From Blautia obeum ATCC 29174 (GTDB lineage Bacteria; Bacillota; Clostridia; Lachnospirales; Lachnospiraceae): a DNA stretch of 64,000 nucleotides. The notes below the pieces were generated by a model. The model did not search any database. It was not told the DNA's origin and saw only the letters and a list, made by a program, of their open reading frames with translations. Within the stretch, counting starts at the first letter, position 1. Every line of letters begins with the position of its first letter. The translations under genes and the position numbers were made by a program. Location of the stretch: the NCBI RefSeq assembly GCF_025147765.1, contig NZ_CP102265.1, positions 1,489,001 to 1,553,000 on the forward strand. Reading direction: 5' to 3'. Of the stretch, positions 42,464 to 51,621 are shown in pieces.

Positions 42464-43471
42464 ATGAATATCAGAGAAAGTATGGAACAGAGAGAACTGG
42501 AACTTTTAAGTCCTTATGCGGCACACAGTGGTCATTCCAGAGGCAGAGAACGGCAGGAGGAAGAATGTGATGTCCGCACAGTCTATCAGAGAGACCGGGA
42601 CAGAATTTTGCACTGTAAGGCATTTCGGAGAATGAAGGACAAGACACAGGTTTTTCTTGCACCACAGGGAGACCATTACAGAAACCGTCTTACACATACG
42701 CTTGAGGTATCTCAGATTGCAAGGACGATTGCGAAGGCATTGCGCCTGAATGAAGATCTGGTGGAAGCAATCGCACTGGGGCATGACCTGGGGCATACTC
42801 CGTTCGGACATGCCGGGGAGAAGGCACTGGATGAGATCCATCCGGGAGGTTTTGCACATTATCGACAAAGCATCCGTGTAGTGCAGGTGCTGGAGAAGAA
42901 TGGTGAAGGACTGAATCTTACATGGGAAGTAAGGGATGGGATCCTGAATCACCGGATCAGTGGAAATCCGTCTACGATGGAAGGACAGGTGGTCCGCCTG
43001 GCGGATAAGCTTGCTTATATCCATCATGATATGGATGATGCGCAAAGAGCCGGCATTATTACAGAAGACGATATACCGGTGACACTTCGAATGCTGCTGG
43101 GGTATACAACGAGAGAACGTTTGAATACATTTGTACATGATATCATAGAGAGCAGCATGGAGAAGAATCATATTGAAATGTCTTCGGAGATTTATGAGGC
43201 AATGATGGATCTCAGGAAGATCATGTTTCAAAATGTCTATGATCATCCGGAGGCAAAAAAAGAAGAAAAAAAAGCAATCAAAATGCTGAAAAAGCTTTAT
43301 ACATATTATATAGAAAATCCAGATGAGATGTCAGCAGAATACCGGCAGCTGATGAAAAAAGGAGAATCGAAGACACAAGTGGTCTGCGATTATCTGGCCG
43401 GTATGACAGACCAGTATTCCATGGCAAAGTTTCGAAAGATCTATATACCAAAAGCATGGGAAGTTTACTGA
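42464..43471 (+). CDS. deoxyguanosinetriphosphate triphosphohydrolase-like protein
   Basis: A 335-residue HD-domain hydrolase of the Dgt family, which removes triphosphate from dNTPs. Motifs: RDRDRILHCKAFRRMKDKTQVF, RNRLTHTLEVSQIART (first His), and ALGHDLGHTPFGHAGE (HD pair), with DKLAYIHHDMDDA later. ATG 42464 has GGAGGG seven bases upstream. It heads the conserved dgt-dnaG-rpoD-trmK-nif3 gene string. Length matches the shorter Firmicute type. Confidence 0.92.
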   Translation: MNIRESMEQRELELLSPYAAHSGHSRGRERQEEECDVRTVYQRDRDRILHCKAFRRMKDKTQVFLAPQGDHYRNRLTHTLEVSQIARTIAKALRLNEDLVEAIALGHDLGHTPFGHAGEKALDEIHPGGFAHYRQSIRVVQVLEKNGEGLNLTWEVRDGILNHRISGNPSTMEGQVVRLADKLAYIHHDMDDAQRAGIITEDDIPVTLRMLLGYTTRERLNTFVHDIIESSMEKNHIEMSSEIYEAMMDLRKIMFQNVYDHPEAKKEEKKAIKMLKKLYTYYIENPDEMSAEYRQLMKKGESKTQVVCDYLAGMTDQYSMAKFRKIYIPKAWEVY

Positions 43472-43485
43472 TAAAATGATAGAGG

Positions 43486-43512
43486 ATTACTGTGAACGGA
43501 GTGAACAGTAAT
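43486..43512 (+). repeat. dispersed stem-loop repeat, copy 2
   Basis: ATTACTGT and ACAGTAAT enclose the same interior as copy 1 at 34063 (GAACGGAGTGA). It fills the gap between dgt and dnaG, ending 17 bp before the dnaG start and next to its ribosome site. Confidence 0.7.
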
Positions 43513-43529
43513 GACAGAGGAGGATGGGT

Positions 43530-45326
43530 ATGCGTTATTCGGACGATATCATTGAGGAAGTCCGACAGAAAAATGATATTGTAGATGTAGTATCGCAATA
43601 CGTGAAACTGACAAGAAAGGGAAGTTCCTATTTTGGACTGTGCCCTTTTCATAATGAGAAAACTCCTTCTTTTTCTGTAACACCCGGCAAGCAGATGTAT
43701 TATTGCTTTGGCTGTGGTGCAGGAGGAAATGTATTTAATTTTATTATGGAATATGAAAATTATTCGTTCGGAGAAGCGTTAAAGCATCTTGCGGACAGAG
43801 CGGGAGTAGAACTTCCAAAGATTGAATATTCCAGAGAAGTGAGAGAAAAAGCAGAGCAGAAGGCAGAACTTCTGGAAATCAATAAGCAGGCGGCGCAGTA
43901 TTATTATTATCAGCTCCGTACAGAAGGCGGCAGGCAGGGACATGAATACCTCGCAGGGCGTCAACTGAGTGAAGAGACGATGCGGAAATTTGGGCTTGGT
44001 TATTCGGACAAGTTTGGCAGCGGCCTGTATAAATACCTCAAATCCAAAGGATACAGTGATGAGCGGCTCCGTGAATCGGGACTGTTCAACGTGGATGAAC
44101 GGCATGGAATGTATGATAAGTTCTGGAACAGGGTTATTTTTCCGATCATGGATGTCAATAATCGTGTGATCGGTTTTGGCGGCCGTGTTATGGGAGACGG
44201 CAAGCCCAAATATCTGAACTCACCGGAGACGAAGATTTTTGATAAAAGCCGGAATTTATATGGATTGAATATTGCCAGAACGACAAGAAAGAAATATCTG
44301 ATCCTGTGTGAGGGATACATGGATGTGATCTCCATGCATCAGGCGGGATTTACCAATGCGGTGGCGTCGCTTGGAACTGCACTGACATCAGGCCATGCCA
44401 GTCTTTTGAAACGGTATACCCAGGAAGTATTGCTTCTGTATGACAGTGATGAGGCTGGCATTCGGGCGGCACTTCGTGGAATTCCGATTCTTCGGGAAGC
44501 GGGAGTGAATTCAAGAGTTGTTGATCTGAAACCCTACAAAGACCCGGATGAGTTTATCAAAAACATGGGTGCAGAGGCATTTGAAGAACGACTGAACCAG
44601 GCATCCGACAGCTTTATGTTTCGTGTGAGTATTGCAGAAAGCGAGTTTCCGATGGAGGAACCACAGGGGCAGAATCGTTTCTTCGAGCGATGTGCAGAAA
44701 TGCTTCTGGAACTGAAAGATGAACTGGAAAGAAATCTTTATATAGAAGCGATTGTCAAGAAGTATCGGGGACAATACGGTGTCAGCACAGAAGATCTGCG
44801 TAAGCGGGTGAATACGCTGGCGCTTAAAGGAACACCGGCCGAAAATCGGATACAGCCAAAGAGTGGCAGTCAGAATAAAAAGAAAAAAGAGACCGCTTCA
44901 GAGCAGGCACAGAAACTGATGCTGACCTGGCTGGTAACGTATCCGAATGTTTTTGATAAAGTTGCACAGTATCTGACACCGGAGGACTTTGTGGTCCCAT
45001 TATACAGAGAAGTGGCGCAGATGCTGTTTCAGCAGAGGGAAGAGGGACAGGTTAATCCTGCGAAACTTCTGAATAGTTTTACAGACAGTGAAGAACAGCG
45101 GGAAGTGGCATCACTTTTTAATGCGACGATCCATCTGGAAAATCAACAGGAACAGGATCAGGCGTTTGCAGATACACTTCTCAGGATAAAATCCGAAAGC
45201 CTTGCGGAACGGAACCGTAACTGGGATCCTACGGATATGGCAGGATTGCAGCAGATAGTCAAAGCAAAAAAAGAATTGGAAGAACTTGGGCGAAAACGCC
45301 GGGAACTGCATATTTCTTTTGAATAA
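43530..45326 (+). CDS. dnaG: DNA primase
   Basis: A 598-residue primase laying RNA primers at the replication fork. N-terminal CHC2 zinc finger (CPFHNEKTPSF, YCFGCGAGGN), central TOPRIM catalytic domain (LILCEGYMDVISMHQAG, LLLYDSDEAGIRAA), and a C-terminal helicase-binding region. ATG 43530 is chosen because AGGAGG lies six bases upstream, while the ATG at 43524 would abut it. It is in operon with rpoD. Confidence 0.96.
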   Translation: MRYSDDIIEEVRQKNDIVDVVSQYVKLTRKGSSYFGLCPFHNEKTPSFSVTPGKQMYYCFGCGAGGNVFNFIMEYENYSFGEALKHLADRAGVELPKIEYSREVREKAEQKAELLEINKQAAQYYYYQLRTEGGRQGHEYLAGRQLSEETMRKFGLGYSDKFGSGLYKYLKSKGYSDERLRESGLFNVDERHGMYDKFWNRVIFPIMDVNNRVIGFGGRVMGDGKPKYLNSPETKIFDKSRNLYGLNIARTTRKKYLILCEGYMDVISMHQAGFTNAVASLGTALTSGHASLLKRYTQEVLLLYDSDEAGIRAALRGIPILREAGVNSRVVDLKPYKDPDEFIKNMGAEAFEERLNQASDSFMFRVSIAESEFPMEEPQGQNRFFERCAEMLLELKDELERNLYIEAIVKKYRGQYGVSTEDLRKRVNTLALKGTPAENRIQPKSGSQNKKKKETASEQAQKLMLTWLVTYPNVFDKVAQYLTPEDFVVPLYREVAQMLFQQREEGQVNPAKLLNSFTDSEEQREVASLFNATIHLENQQEQDQAFADTLLRIKSESLAERNRNWDPTDMAGLQQIVKAKKELEELGRKRRELHISFE

Positions 45327-45365
45327 GGTTAAAATATAAACACTATATGGAGGGAATGAGCACCT

Positions 45366-46490
45366 ATGGAAATGAATATGGGCAAATTCAGCGAGAAACT
45401 GGTAGAGCTTCTGGAGCTTGCAAAAAAGAAGAAAAATGTACTGGAATATCAGGAAATCAGCGATTTCTTTAAAGACCAGTCTCTGGAAGTTGAACAGATG
45501 GAAAAGGTTCTGGATTTTCTGGAAGCCAGTGGAGTTGATGTGCTTCGTATTTCAGGAAATGATGAAGAGCTGATTCTGGATGACGATGCAGACATCGAAA
45601 AAATGGATGATGAGGAAGAAATTGAACTGGATAAGATCGATCTGTCTGTGCCGGAAGGTGTCAGCATTGAAGATCCGGTTCGTATGTACCTGAAAGAGAT
45701 CGGTAAAGTAAGTCTTCTGACAGCAGATGAAGAAATCGAACTGGCAAAACGTATGGAACAGGGTGATGAAGAGGCAAAGAAACGTCTTGCAGAGGCGAAT
45801 CTTCGTCTGGTTGTAAGCATTGCCAAGAGATATGTCGGAAGGGGAATGCTGTTCCTTGACCTCATTCAGGAAGGAAATCTTGGCCTGATCAAAGCAGTGG
45901 AGAAATTTGATTATCGTAAAGGATACAAATTCAGTACGTATGCTACCTGGTGGATTCGTCAGGCAATTACACGTGCGATTGCCGATCAGGCACGTACCAT
46001 TCGTATTCCGGTGCATATGGTAGAAACGATCAACAAACTGATTCGAGTTTCCCGTCAGCTGCTTCAGGAGTTAGGACGCGAACCTACTCCGGAAGAAATT
46101 GCAGAAGAAATGAAAATGCCGGTAGATCGTGTTCGTGAAATCCTTAAGATCTCACAGGAACCGGTATCACTGGAAACTCCGATCGGTGAAGAGGAAGACA
46201 GCCATCTTGGTGACTTTATTCAGGATGATAATGTTCCGGTTCCGGCAGATGCAGCTGCATTTACGCTTTTGAAAGAACAGCTGATCGAAGTGCTGGGAAC
46301 ACTGACAGAAAGAGAACAGAAGGTACTTCGTCTTCGTTTTGGCCTGGATGACGGACGTGCACGTACACTGGAAGAAGTTGGTAAAGAATTCAACGTTACG
46401 AGAGAGCGTATTCGTCAGATCGAAGCAAAGGCACTTCGTAAACTCCGCCATCCGAGCCGCAGCCGCAAGCTGAAGGATTATCTGGATTAA
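45366..46490 (+). CDS. rpoD: RNA polymerase primary sigma factor (sigma-A/RpoD)
   Basis: A 374-residue housekeeping sigma factor. Region 1.1 lies at residues about 1-80 with an acidic stretch (DDDADIEKMDDEEEIELD), region 1.2 at DPVRMYLKEIGK, region 2 with RLVVSIAKRYVGRGMLFLDL and YKFSTYATWWIRQAI, and region 4.2 ends VTRERIRQIEAKALRKLRHP. It fits the TTGACA/TATAAT promoters seen in the window. GGAGGG lies eleven bases before ATG 45366; two nearby in-frame ATGs (45372, 45378) are alternatives. Confidence 0.96.
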   Translation: MEMNMGKFSEKLVELLELAKKKKNVLEYQEISDFFKDQSLEVEQMEKVLDFLEASGVDVLRISGNDEELILDDDADIEKMDDEEEIELDKIDLSVPEGVSIEDPVRMYLKEIGKVSLLTADEEIELAKRMEQGDEEAKKRLAEANLRLVVSIAKRYVGRGMLFLDLIQEGNLGLIKAVEKFDYRKGYKFSTYATWWIRQAITRAIADQARTIRIPVHMVETINKLIRVSRQLLQELGREPTPEEIAEEMKMPVDRVREILKISQEPVSLETPIGEEEDSHLGDFIQDDNVPVPADAAAFTLLKEQLIEVLGTLTEREQKVLRLRFGLDDGRARTLEEVGKEFNVTRERIRQIEAKALRKLRHPSRSRKLKDYLD

Positions 46491-47227
46491 TGGCAGGGAA
46501 TCATGTACAGCTGTCCAGACGCCTCAAAGCTATTGCAGACATGGTGACGGAGGGAAACCGGCTGGTAGATGTGGGATGTGATCATGGATATCTGCCGGTA
46601 TACCTTATGCTGAATCATAAGATTCCGGGTGCGATCGCGACCGATGTAGGAAAAGGACCGCTGGCCAGGGCACAGGAACATATTGCAGAGTATGGGATGA
46701 GCAAATACATAGAGGCGAGACTCTGTGACGGACTGCAGGGCGTCCGCACCGGAGAAGGTGATACATTGGTTATTGCCGGGATGGGCGGCCCTTTGATGGA
46801 GAAAATCCTTACAGAAGGTAAGGCTGCATTGCCGGGCTTTCGGGAACTGATTCTTCAACCGCAGTCGGATATTCCTCATTTTCGTCATTTCCTTATGGAA
46901 CATGGATTCTGTATTATTCAGGAAGAAATGATTCTGGAAGATGGGAAATATTATCCGATGATGAAAGCAGTTTCAGGCAGAACACCAGGAGAAATCTGGA
47001 CGAGAGAAGAGGAAATGTTTGGAAAACTGCTGTTGGAGCGTCTGCATCCGGTTCTTTATAAGTATCTGCAACGCGAACTGCGAATCAGAGAAGAAATTTC
47101 CGGACAATTGAAAAATGCAGCAGGAGAGGGCGCAAAGAAACGCCTGGATGAAGTAGAGGAGGAAAAGCGGTTGATTTTGGCTGCTTTACAGAGATATGAA
47201 GGTAAAGGAACTGACAAACTGGCTTGA
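46490..47227 (+). CDS. trmK: tRNA (adenine(22)-N1)-methyltransferase
   Basis: A 245-residue SAM-dependent methyltransferase modifying A22 in tRNA. N-terminal LSRRLKAIADMV and LVDVGCDHGYLPVYL (SAM-binding GxG) are typical, followed by ATDVGKGPLARAQEHI and VIAGMGGPLM. The start overlaps the rpoD stop (TAATG). It is normally found between rpoD and nif3 in Firmicutes, as here. Confidence 0.92.
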   Translation: MAGNHVQLSRRLKAIADMVTEGNRLVDVGCDHGYLPVYLMLNHKIPGAIATDVGKGPLARAQEHIAEYGMSKYIEARLCDGLQGVRTGEGDTLVIAGMGGPLMEKILTEGKAALPGFRELILQPQSDIPHFRHFLMEHGFCIIQEEMILEDGKYYPMMKAVSGRTPGEIWTREEEMFGKLLLERLHPVLYKYLQRELRIREEISGQLKNAAGEGAKKRLDEVEEEKRLILAALQRYEGKGTDKLA

Positions 47228-47978
47228 TGGTCGTTATCCGGCTGACATGGCAGAACACTGGGACAATGTAGGTCTTCTGGTCGGTGATGATGAAGCGGAG
47301 GTGCATCATGTGCTTTTGGCACTGGATCTTACGGAGAAAACGCTGGATGAAGCAATTTCTGCAGGAGCAGACATGATCATTACGCATCATCCGATGATCT
47401 TTGAAGGACAGAAAAAAATAAATAATCATTCTTTTACAGGGCGCAGAATTCTGAAACTGATCAGAAACAGGATTCAGTATTATGCGATGCATACCAATTA
47501 CGACGTGCTTGGTATGGCAGAACTCAGTGCAGACTATCTGAAACTTACAGATAGAGAAGTCCTCTCGGTAACTGCTCATACAGAGCAGGGTGAAGAGGGA
47601 TTTGGACGGGTTGGCTGCCTCCCGTATAAGATGACTCTGAAAGAATGCGGAGAATTTGTAAAAGAGGCGCTGGCGCTGAATGATGTCAGGATTTACGGAG
47701 ATCCGGATACAATGGTAGAAAAAGCTGCCATCTGCACCGGAAGCGGCAAAAGCATGATTTCGGATGTCCTTGCCAAAGGAGCGGATGTCTATGTGACGGG
47801 TGATATTGATCATCATACGGGAATTGATGCTGTTGCCAGTGGACTTCCGATCATAGATGCCGGACATTATGGTACGGAATATATCTTTATGAAGGCAATG
47901 CGTAAAATTCTGGAAGAAAAATATCCATCACTTCAGATAACATGTGCGAAAGTGAAAAGTCCATATATGATACTGTAG
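47196..47978 (+). CDS. Nif3-like dinuclear metal centre protein
   Basis: A 260-residue NIF3/DUF34 protein of the YqfO type, a hexameric metal-binding protein of uncertain function (often labelled GTP cyclohydrolase I type 2 homologue). Metal ligands visible: ADMIITHHPMIF, TNYDVLGMAELSA, and GHYGTEYIF near the C-terminus. It lacks the insert domain of the longer YqfO forms. ATG 47196 overlaps trmK by 32 bases, indicating tight coupling. Confidence 0.9.
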   Translation: MKVKELTNWLDGRYPADMAEHWDNVGLLVGDDEAEVHHVLLALDLTEKTLDEAISAGADMIITHHPMIFEGQKKINNHSFTGRRILKLIRNRIQYYAMHTNYDVLGMAELSADYLKLTDREVLSVTAHTEQGEEGFGRVGCLPYKMTLKECGEFVKEALALNDVRIYGDPDTMVEKAAICTGSGKSMISDVLAKGADVYVTGDIDHHTGIDAVASGLPIIDAGHYGTEYIFMKAMRKILEEKYPSLQITCAKVKSPYMIL

Positions 47979-48004
47979 CAGGATAGTAACAGGAGGGCTG
48001 TTTT

Positions 48005-49675
48005 ATGAATCAGGAAATGGTTAAAGTTACGATTGACGGGAAAGAGCATGAATATGCAATTGGTACGACATACAGAGAAATCGTGGATGAGTATCAGGAA
48101 GAAGTGGCAGAAGCGCCTGTCATTCTGGTAATGGCAGATGGAAAATTACGTGAACTCCAGAAGAAACTGAAAGGTGACTGTACACTGGAATTTGTAACGA
48201 CAAAAGATCATATAGGATTCGAAACCTATAAAAGAACGGTTTGTCTGGTACTGCTGAGAGCAATCTATGATGTGGCAGGAAAAGAAAATATAGAAAAAGT
48301 CATGATCCACTATTCCGTCGGAAATGGCTATTATTTTACCATGGCCGGCAAAGCAGTTCTTGATCAGCATTTCCTTGACAATGTAAAAACACGGATGCAG
48401 GAACTGGCAGATATGTGTACACCGATTGGAAAACGTTCTGTAAATACAGATGATGCAGTTTCACTTTTTCATCATCATAGAATGTATGACAAAGAAAAAC
48501 TGTTTCGTTTCCGTCGGGTATCCAAGGTGAATATTTATAATATTGGTTACTATGAAGATTATTTTTATGGTTATATGGCAGATCATGCAGGGTATGTAAA
48601 ATACTTTGATCTGAAACTTTACGATGAAGGTTTTGTTCTGGAACTTCCAACAAGAAAAAATCCGTCTGTGATTTCACCGTTTCGCCCGGAAGGAAAAATC
48701 TTTCAGGTGCAGAAAGAATCTCAGGAGTGGGCAGAGAAGATGGATATCTCTTATGTCGGAGATCTGAATAATCACATTACAAAAGAAGGTATCAGCAATA
48801 TTCTTCTGGTTCAGGAGGCACTTCAGGAAGCCAAGATTTCTGATATTGCACAGAGAATTGTCTTGGAAGGCAATAAGAAGTTTATTATGATCGCGGGACC
48901 GTCTTCATCGGGAAAGACTTCTTTTTCGCATCGTTTGTCTATTCAGCTTCTGGCGCACGGAATGAAGCCGCATCCGATCGGAGTTGATAATTATTTCAAG
49001 AACAGAGAAGAGACTCCGCTGGATGAATATGGAGAAAAAAATTATGAATGTCTTGAAGCAATTGATGTAGAGCAGTTCAACAAAGATATGCTTGCTCTTT
49101 TGCGTGGAGAACGTATTGAATTGCCAGTGTTTAATTTTAAGACAGGACACAGAGAGTATAAAGGCGATTTTCTCCAGCTTGGTCCGGAGGATGTGTTGGT
49201 TATAGAGGGAATTCATGGTCTGAATGATAAACTGAGCTATGCACTTCCGGCAGAAAGTAAATTCAAGATTTATATCAGCGCACTGACTCAGCTGAATATT
49301 GATGAACATAACCGCATTCCGACTACGGACGGCAGGCTGCTCCGACGGATTGTACGTGATGCAAGAACCAGAGGAACTTCGGCAAAAGATACGATTGCCA
49401 GATGGCCGTCTGTACGTCGTGGAGAAGAAGCGAACATCTTTCCATATCAGGAGCAGGCAGATGTCATGTTTAATTCAGCACTTGTGTATGAGCTGGCATG
49501 CCTTAAAGTATATGCAGAGCCACTGTTATTTGGCATTGATAAGAGCGAACCGGAGTATCTGGAGGCAAAACGCCTTTTGAAATTTCTGGATTATTTCATT
49601 TCTGTTCCAAGTGAGGATATTCCACATAATTCACTGTTAAGGGAATTCGTCGGCGGAAGTTGTTTTGATGTATAG
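48005..49675 (+). CDS. nucleoside kinase with TGS/ThrRS-like N-terminal region
   Basis: A 556-residue two-part protein. Residues about 1-70 form a TGS-like ubiquitin fold and about 70-210 resemble the threonyl-tRNA synthetase editing-associated (SAD) region (MIHYSVGNGYYFTM, DDAVSLFHHHRMYDKE). Residues about 290-556 are a P-loop uridine-kinase/phosphoribulokinase domain with Walker A GPSSSGKTSFSHRL, IGVDNYFKNREETP and VIEGIHGLND. This fusion is widespread in Clostridia; the nucleoside substrate is not settled. It follows nif3 by 26 bases with AGGAGGG upstream and ends the operon. Confidence 0.88.
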   Translation: MNQEMVKVTIDGKEHEYAIGTTYREIVDEYQEEVAEAPVILVMADGKLRELQKKLKGDCTLEFVTTKDHIGFETYKRTVCLVLLRAIYDVAGKENIEKVMIHYSVGNGYYFTMAGKAVLDQHFLDNVKTRMQELADMCTPIGKRSVNTDDAVSLFHHHRMYDKEKLFRFRRVSKVNIYNIGYYEDYFYGYMADHAGYVKYFDLKLYDEGFVLELPTRKNPSVISPFRPEGKIFQVQKESQEWAEKMDISYVGDLNNHITKEGISNILLVQEALQEAKISDIAQRIVLEGNKKFIMIAGPSSSGKTSFSHRLSIQLLAHGMKPHPIGVDNYFKNREETPLDEYGEKNYECLEAIDVEQFNKDMLALLRGERIELPVFNFKTGHREYKGDFLQLGPEDVLVIEGIHGLNDKLSYALPAESKFKIYISALTQLNIDEHNRIPTTDGRLLRRIVRDARTRGTSAKDTIARWPSVRRGEEANIFPYQEQADVMFNSALVYELACLKVYAEPLLFGIDKSEPEYLEAKRLLKFLDYFISVPSEDIPHNSLLREFVGGSCFDV

Positions 49676-49695
49676 AAATCTTGATGATTTTTTTC

Positions 49696-49724
49696 TTTAC
49701 TTAAAAATATATTCGTGTTAGAAT
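49696..49724 (+). promoter_or_regulatory. promoter of rnpB
   Basis: TTTACT (49696-49701), 17-bp spacer, TAGAAT (49719-49724), about seven bases before the RNA 5' end. Confidence 0.65.
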
Positions 49725-49731
49725 AACACTC

Positions 49732-50085
49732 GTGCAAGCAGGTCAGGTGATCGCGGCTGTACAGACGAAAGGGTGCAGACGAGGAAAGTCCGGGCTTCAA
49801 AGGGCAGGATGCCGGATAACGTCCGGTGGAGGTGACTCCCAGACCAGTGCAACAGAAATAAACCGCCTTCTTTATGGAAGGTAAGGGTGGAAAGGCAGTG
49901 TAAGAGACTACCGCCGTTGTGGTAACAGAACGGGCACATGTAAACTCCATTCGAAGCAAGACCGAAACGAAAGCAATACGGCTGCCCGTCGTGCTTTCAG
50001 GTGGGTCGCTTGAGCCATCTGGCAACGGATGGCCTAGACAGATGATCACTCAACGACATAACCCGGCTTATCGGTCTGCTTGCAT
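49732..50085 (+). ncRNA. rnpB: RNase P RNA
   Basis: The catalytic RNA of RNase P, about 354 nt. The terminal helix P1 is GCAAGCAG near 49734 with CTGCTTGC ending at 50083. Conserved core segments are clear: GAGGAAAGTCCGGGCT (about 49781), ACAGAAATAAACCG, GGTAAGGGTGGAAAGG, and ACCCGGCTTATCGG near the 3' end. The layout fits the low-GC Gram-positive or closely related type. Ends are approximate to a few bases. It has its own promoter and terminator. Confidence 0.95.
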
Positions 50086-50089
50086 AAAA

Positions 50090-50122
50090 AAAGAAACGTC
50101 TTTTGTGGACGTTTCTTTTTTT
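50090..50122. terminator. terminator between rnpB and pyrI, both directions
   Basis: AAAGAAACGTC (50090-50100) pairs with GACGTTTCTTT (50108-50118), flanked by A-run and T-run, so it can serve rnpB on the plus strand and pyrI on the minus strand. Confidence 0.85.
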
Positions 50123-50128
50123 ATGTAA

Positions 50129-50566
50129 TTATTTATTGCGTTTTCCTCTGTATTTCTCTTCACAGTATTTACATCTGTAAACTTCTTTTTCCGGGTCAGC
50201 AAGGATAAATACCTGATCGAGCCCCTGCTCAATGGAAGTAATGCAACGAGGGTTTTTGCATTTGATAACGTTTGTGATCTGTTTTGGAAGTTTCAGAATC
50301 CTTTTTTCAACAATTTTTTCATCTTTGATAATGTTGACTGTGATGTTGTGATCGATAAAACCAAGGATATCCAGATCGAGGTTTTCAATAGGGCATTCTA
50401 CTTTGATGATATCTTTAACGCCCATTTTATTACTTTTGGCATTTTTGATAATCGCAACGGTGCAGTCCAGCTTATCAAGCTTCAGGTCATGATAGATGGT
50501 CATGGCTTTGCCTGCTTTGATGTGGTCGAGTACGAAACCTTCGTGAAGTGCTCCAACATTTAACAT
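50129..50566 (-). CDS. pyrI: aspartate carbamoyltransferase regulatory chain
   Basis: A 145-residue regulatory subunit that binds CTP/ATP and controls PyrB. The N-terminal allosteric half has FVLDHIKAGKAM; the C-terminal zinc domain has the four Cys in CKNPRC and CKYC. Its start overlaps the pyrB stop by a single base (ATG ending at 50566 shares the A of TAA), so the pair is coupled. A regulatory chain means pyrimidine feedback on PyrB, unlike Bacillus which lacks PyrI. Confidence 0.95.
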   Translation of the reverse strand: MLNVGALHEGFVLDHIKAGKAMTIYHDLKLDKLDCTVAIIKNAKSNKMGVKDIIKVECPIENLDLDILGFIDHNITVNIIKDEKIVEKRILKLPKQITNVIKCKNPRCITSIEQGLDQVFILADPEKEVYRCKYCEEKYRGKRNK

Positions 50567-51486
50567 TATACTTCTACCTCCAGTAGTCTGAGAATCAGTG
50601 CCATACGGACATATACACCGTACTGAGCCTGTTTAAAATATGCTGCACGAGGATCATCGTCAACTTCAACAGCAATTTCGTTTACACGAGGAAGCGGATG
50701 AAGAATATACATGTCCTTTGGAGCAAGTTCCATTTTCTGTTTGTCAAGTATGTAGAAATCTTTCATACGGACATAGTCTTCTTCGTTGAAGAAACGTTCT
50801 TTCTGTACACGAGTCATGTAGAGGATGTCAAGTTTTGGAAGAGCATCCTCCAGACGTTCTACTTCTTCAAATTCTACATTGTTTTTCTCAAGGATATCTT
50901 CGCGGATGTAGCTTGGTACACGAAGCTCTTCCGGTGAGATCAGAACAAATTTTACATTGGAATAACGGAGTACCAGAGCTTCAATCAGAGAATGAACGGT
51001 ACGTCCGAATTTCAGATCGCCGCACAGACCGATCGTAAGATTGTCAAGTCTTCCTTTAAGGGAACGAATAGTAAGAAGATCAGTGAGGGTCTGAGTAGGA
51101 TGCTGATGACCACCGTCACCGGCGTTGATAACAGGAATAGAAGAAGCCATAGAAGCTACGAGCGGAGCACCTTCTTTTGGATGACGCATAGCACAGATAT
51201 CAGCATAACAGGAAACAACACGAATTGTATCGGCAACACTTTCGCCTTTGGCAGCGGAACTGGAACCGGCTGAAGAGAAACCTAAAACCTTGCCGCCAAG
51301 ATTCATCATGGCTGCTTCAAAACTTAAACGTGTACGTGTACTTGGTTCGTAAAAACAGGTGGCAAGTCGCTTATCATCGCAGACATGCGCGTATTTTTTT
51401 GGATTTTTTTCAATGTCGCTGGCCAGAGTAAGAAGATCATCAAGCTCTTCTTTAGAAAGATCCAGCGGGCTCATTAAATGTCTCAT
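50566..51486 (-). CDS. pyrB: aspartate carbamoyltransferase catalytic chain
   Basis: A 306-residue enzyme joining carbamoyl phosphate and aspartate, first committed step of pyrimidine synthesis. Motifs: FYEPSTRTRLSFEAA (carbamoyl-phosphate), GDGGHQHPTQTLTDL, and HPLPRVNEI (aspartate). ATG 51486 has AGGGAGG upstream on the minus strand. The short leader has no recognisable PyrR-binding sequence, so control is probably allosteric via PyrI. Confidence 0.96.
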   Translation of the reverse strand: MRHLMSPLDLSKEELDDLLTLASDIEKNPKKYAHVCDDKRLATCFYEPSTRTRLSFEAAMMNLGGKVLGFSSAGSSSAAKGESVADTIRVVSCYADICAMRHPKEGAPLVASMASSIPVINAGDGGHQHPTQTLTDLLTIRSLKGRLDNLTIGLCGDLKFGRTVHSLIEALVLRYSNVKFVLISPEELRVPSYIREDILEKNNVEFEEVERLEDALPKLDILYMTRVQKERFFNEEDYVRMKDFYILDKQKMELAPKDMYILHPLPRVNEIAVEVDDDPRAAYFKQAQYGVYVRMALILRLLEVEV

Positions 51487-51563
51487 GTGAAACCTCCCTT
51501 ATTGACTTGTGGTACGGAAAATTCGTAGTACTGTGAATAGTTACGAAAATTCTCTCTTGCACA

Positions 51564-51592
51564 ATCATATACTAGTAGAATTGATTTTTCAA
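51564..51592 (-). promoter_or_regulatory. promoter of pyrB-pyrI
   Basis: Minus strand: TTGAAA (51592-51587), 17-bp spacer, TATGAT (51569-51564). The leader of about 70 bases contains the near-direct repeat TACGGAAAATTC / TACGAAAATTC (plus-strand 51513 and 51542). Confidence 0.65.
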
Positions 51593-51621
51593 GATGATTT
51601 TGCCATATTCATAATAAAATA

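Noticed and set aside
51487..51563. PyrR-type attenuator in the pyrB leader
   Set aside because: No PyrR-binding consensus or terminator/antiterminator pair could be drawn; only a short near-direct repeat is present.
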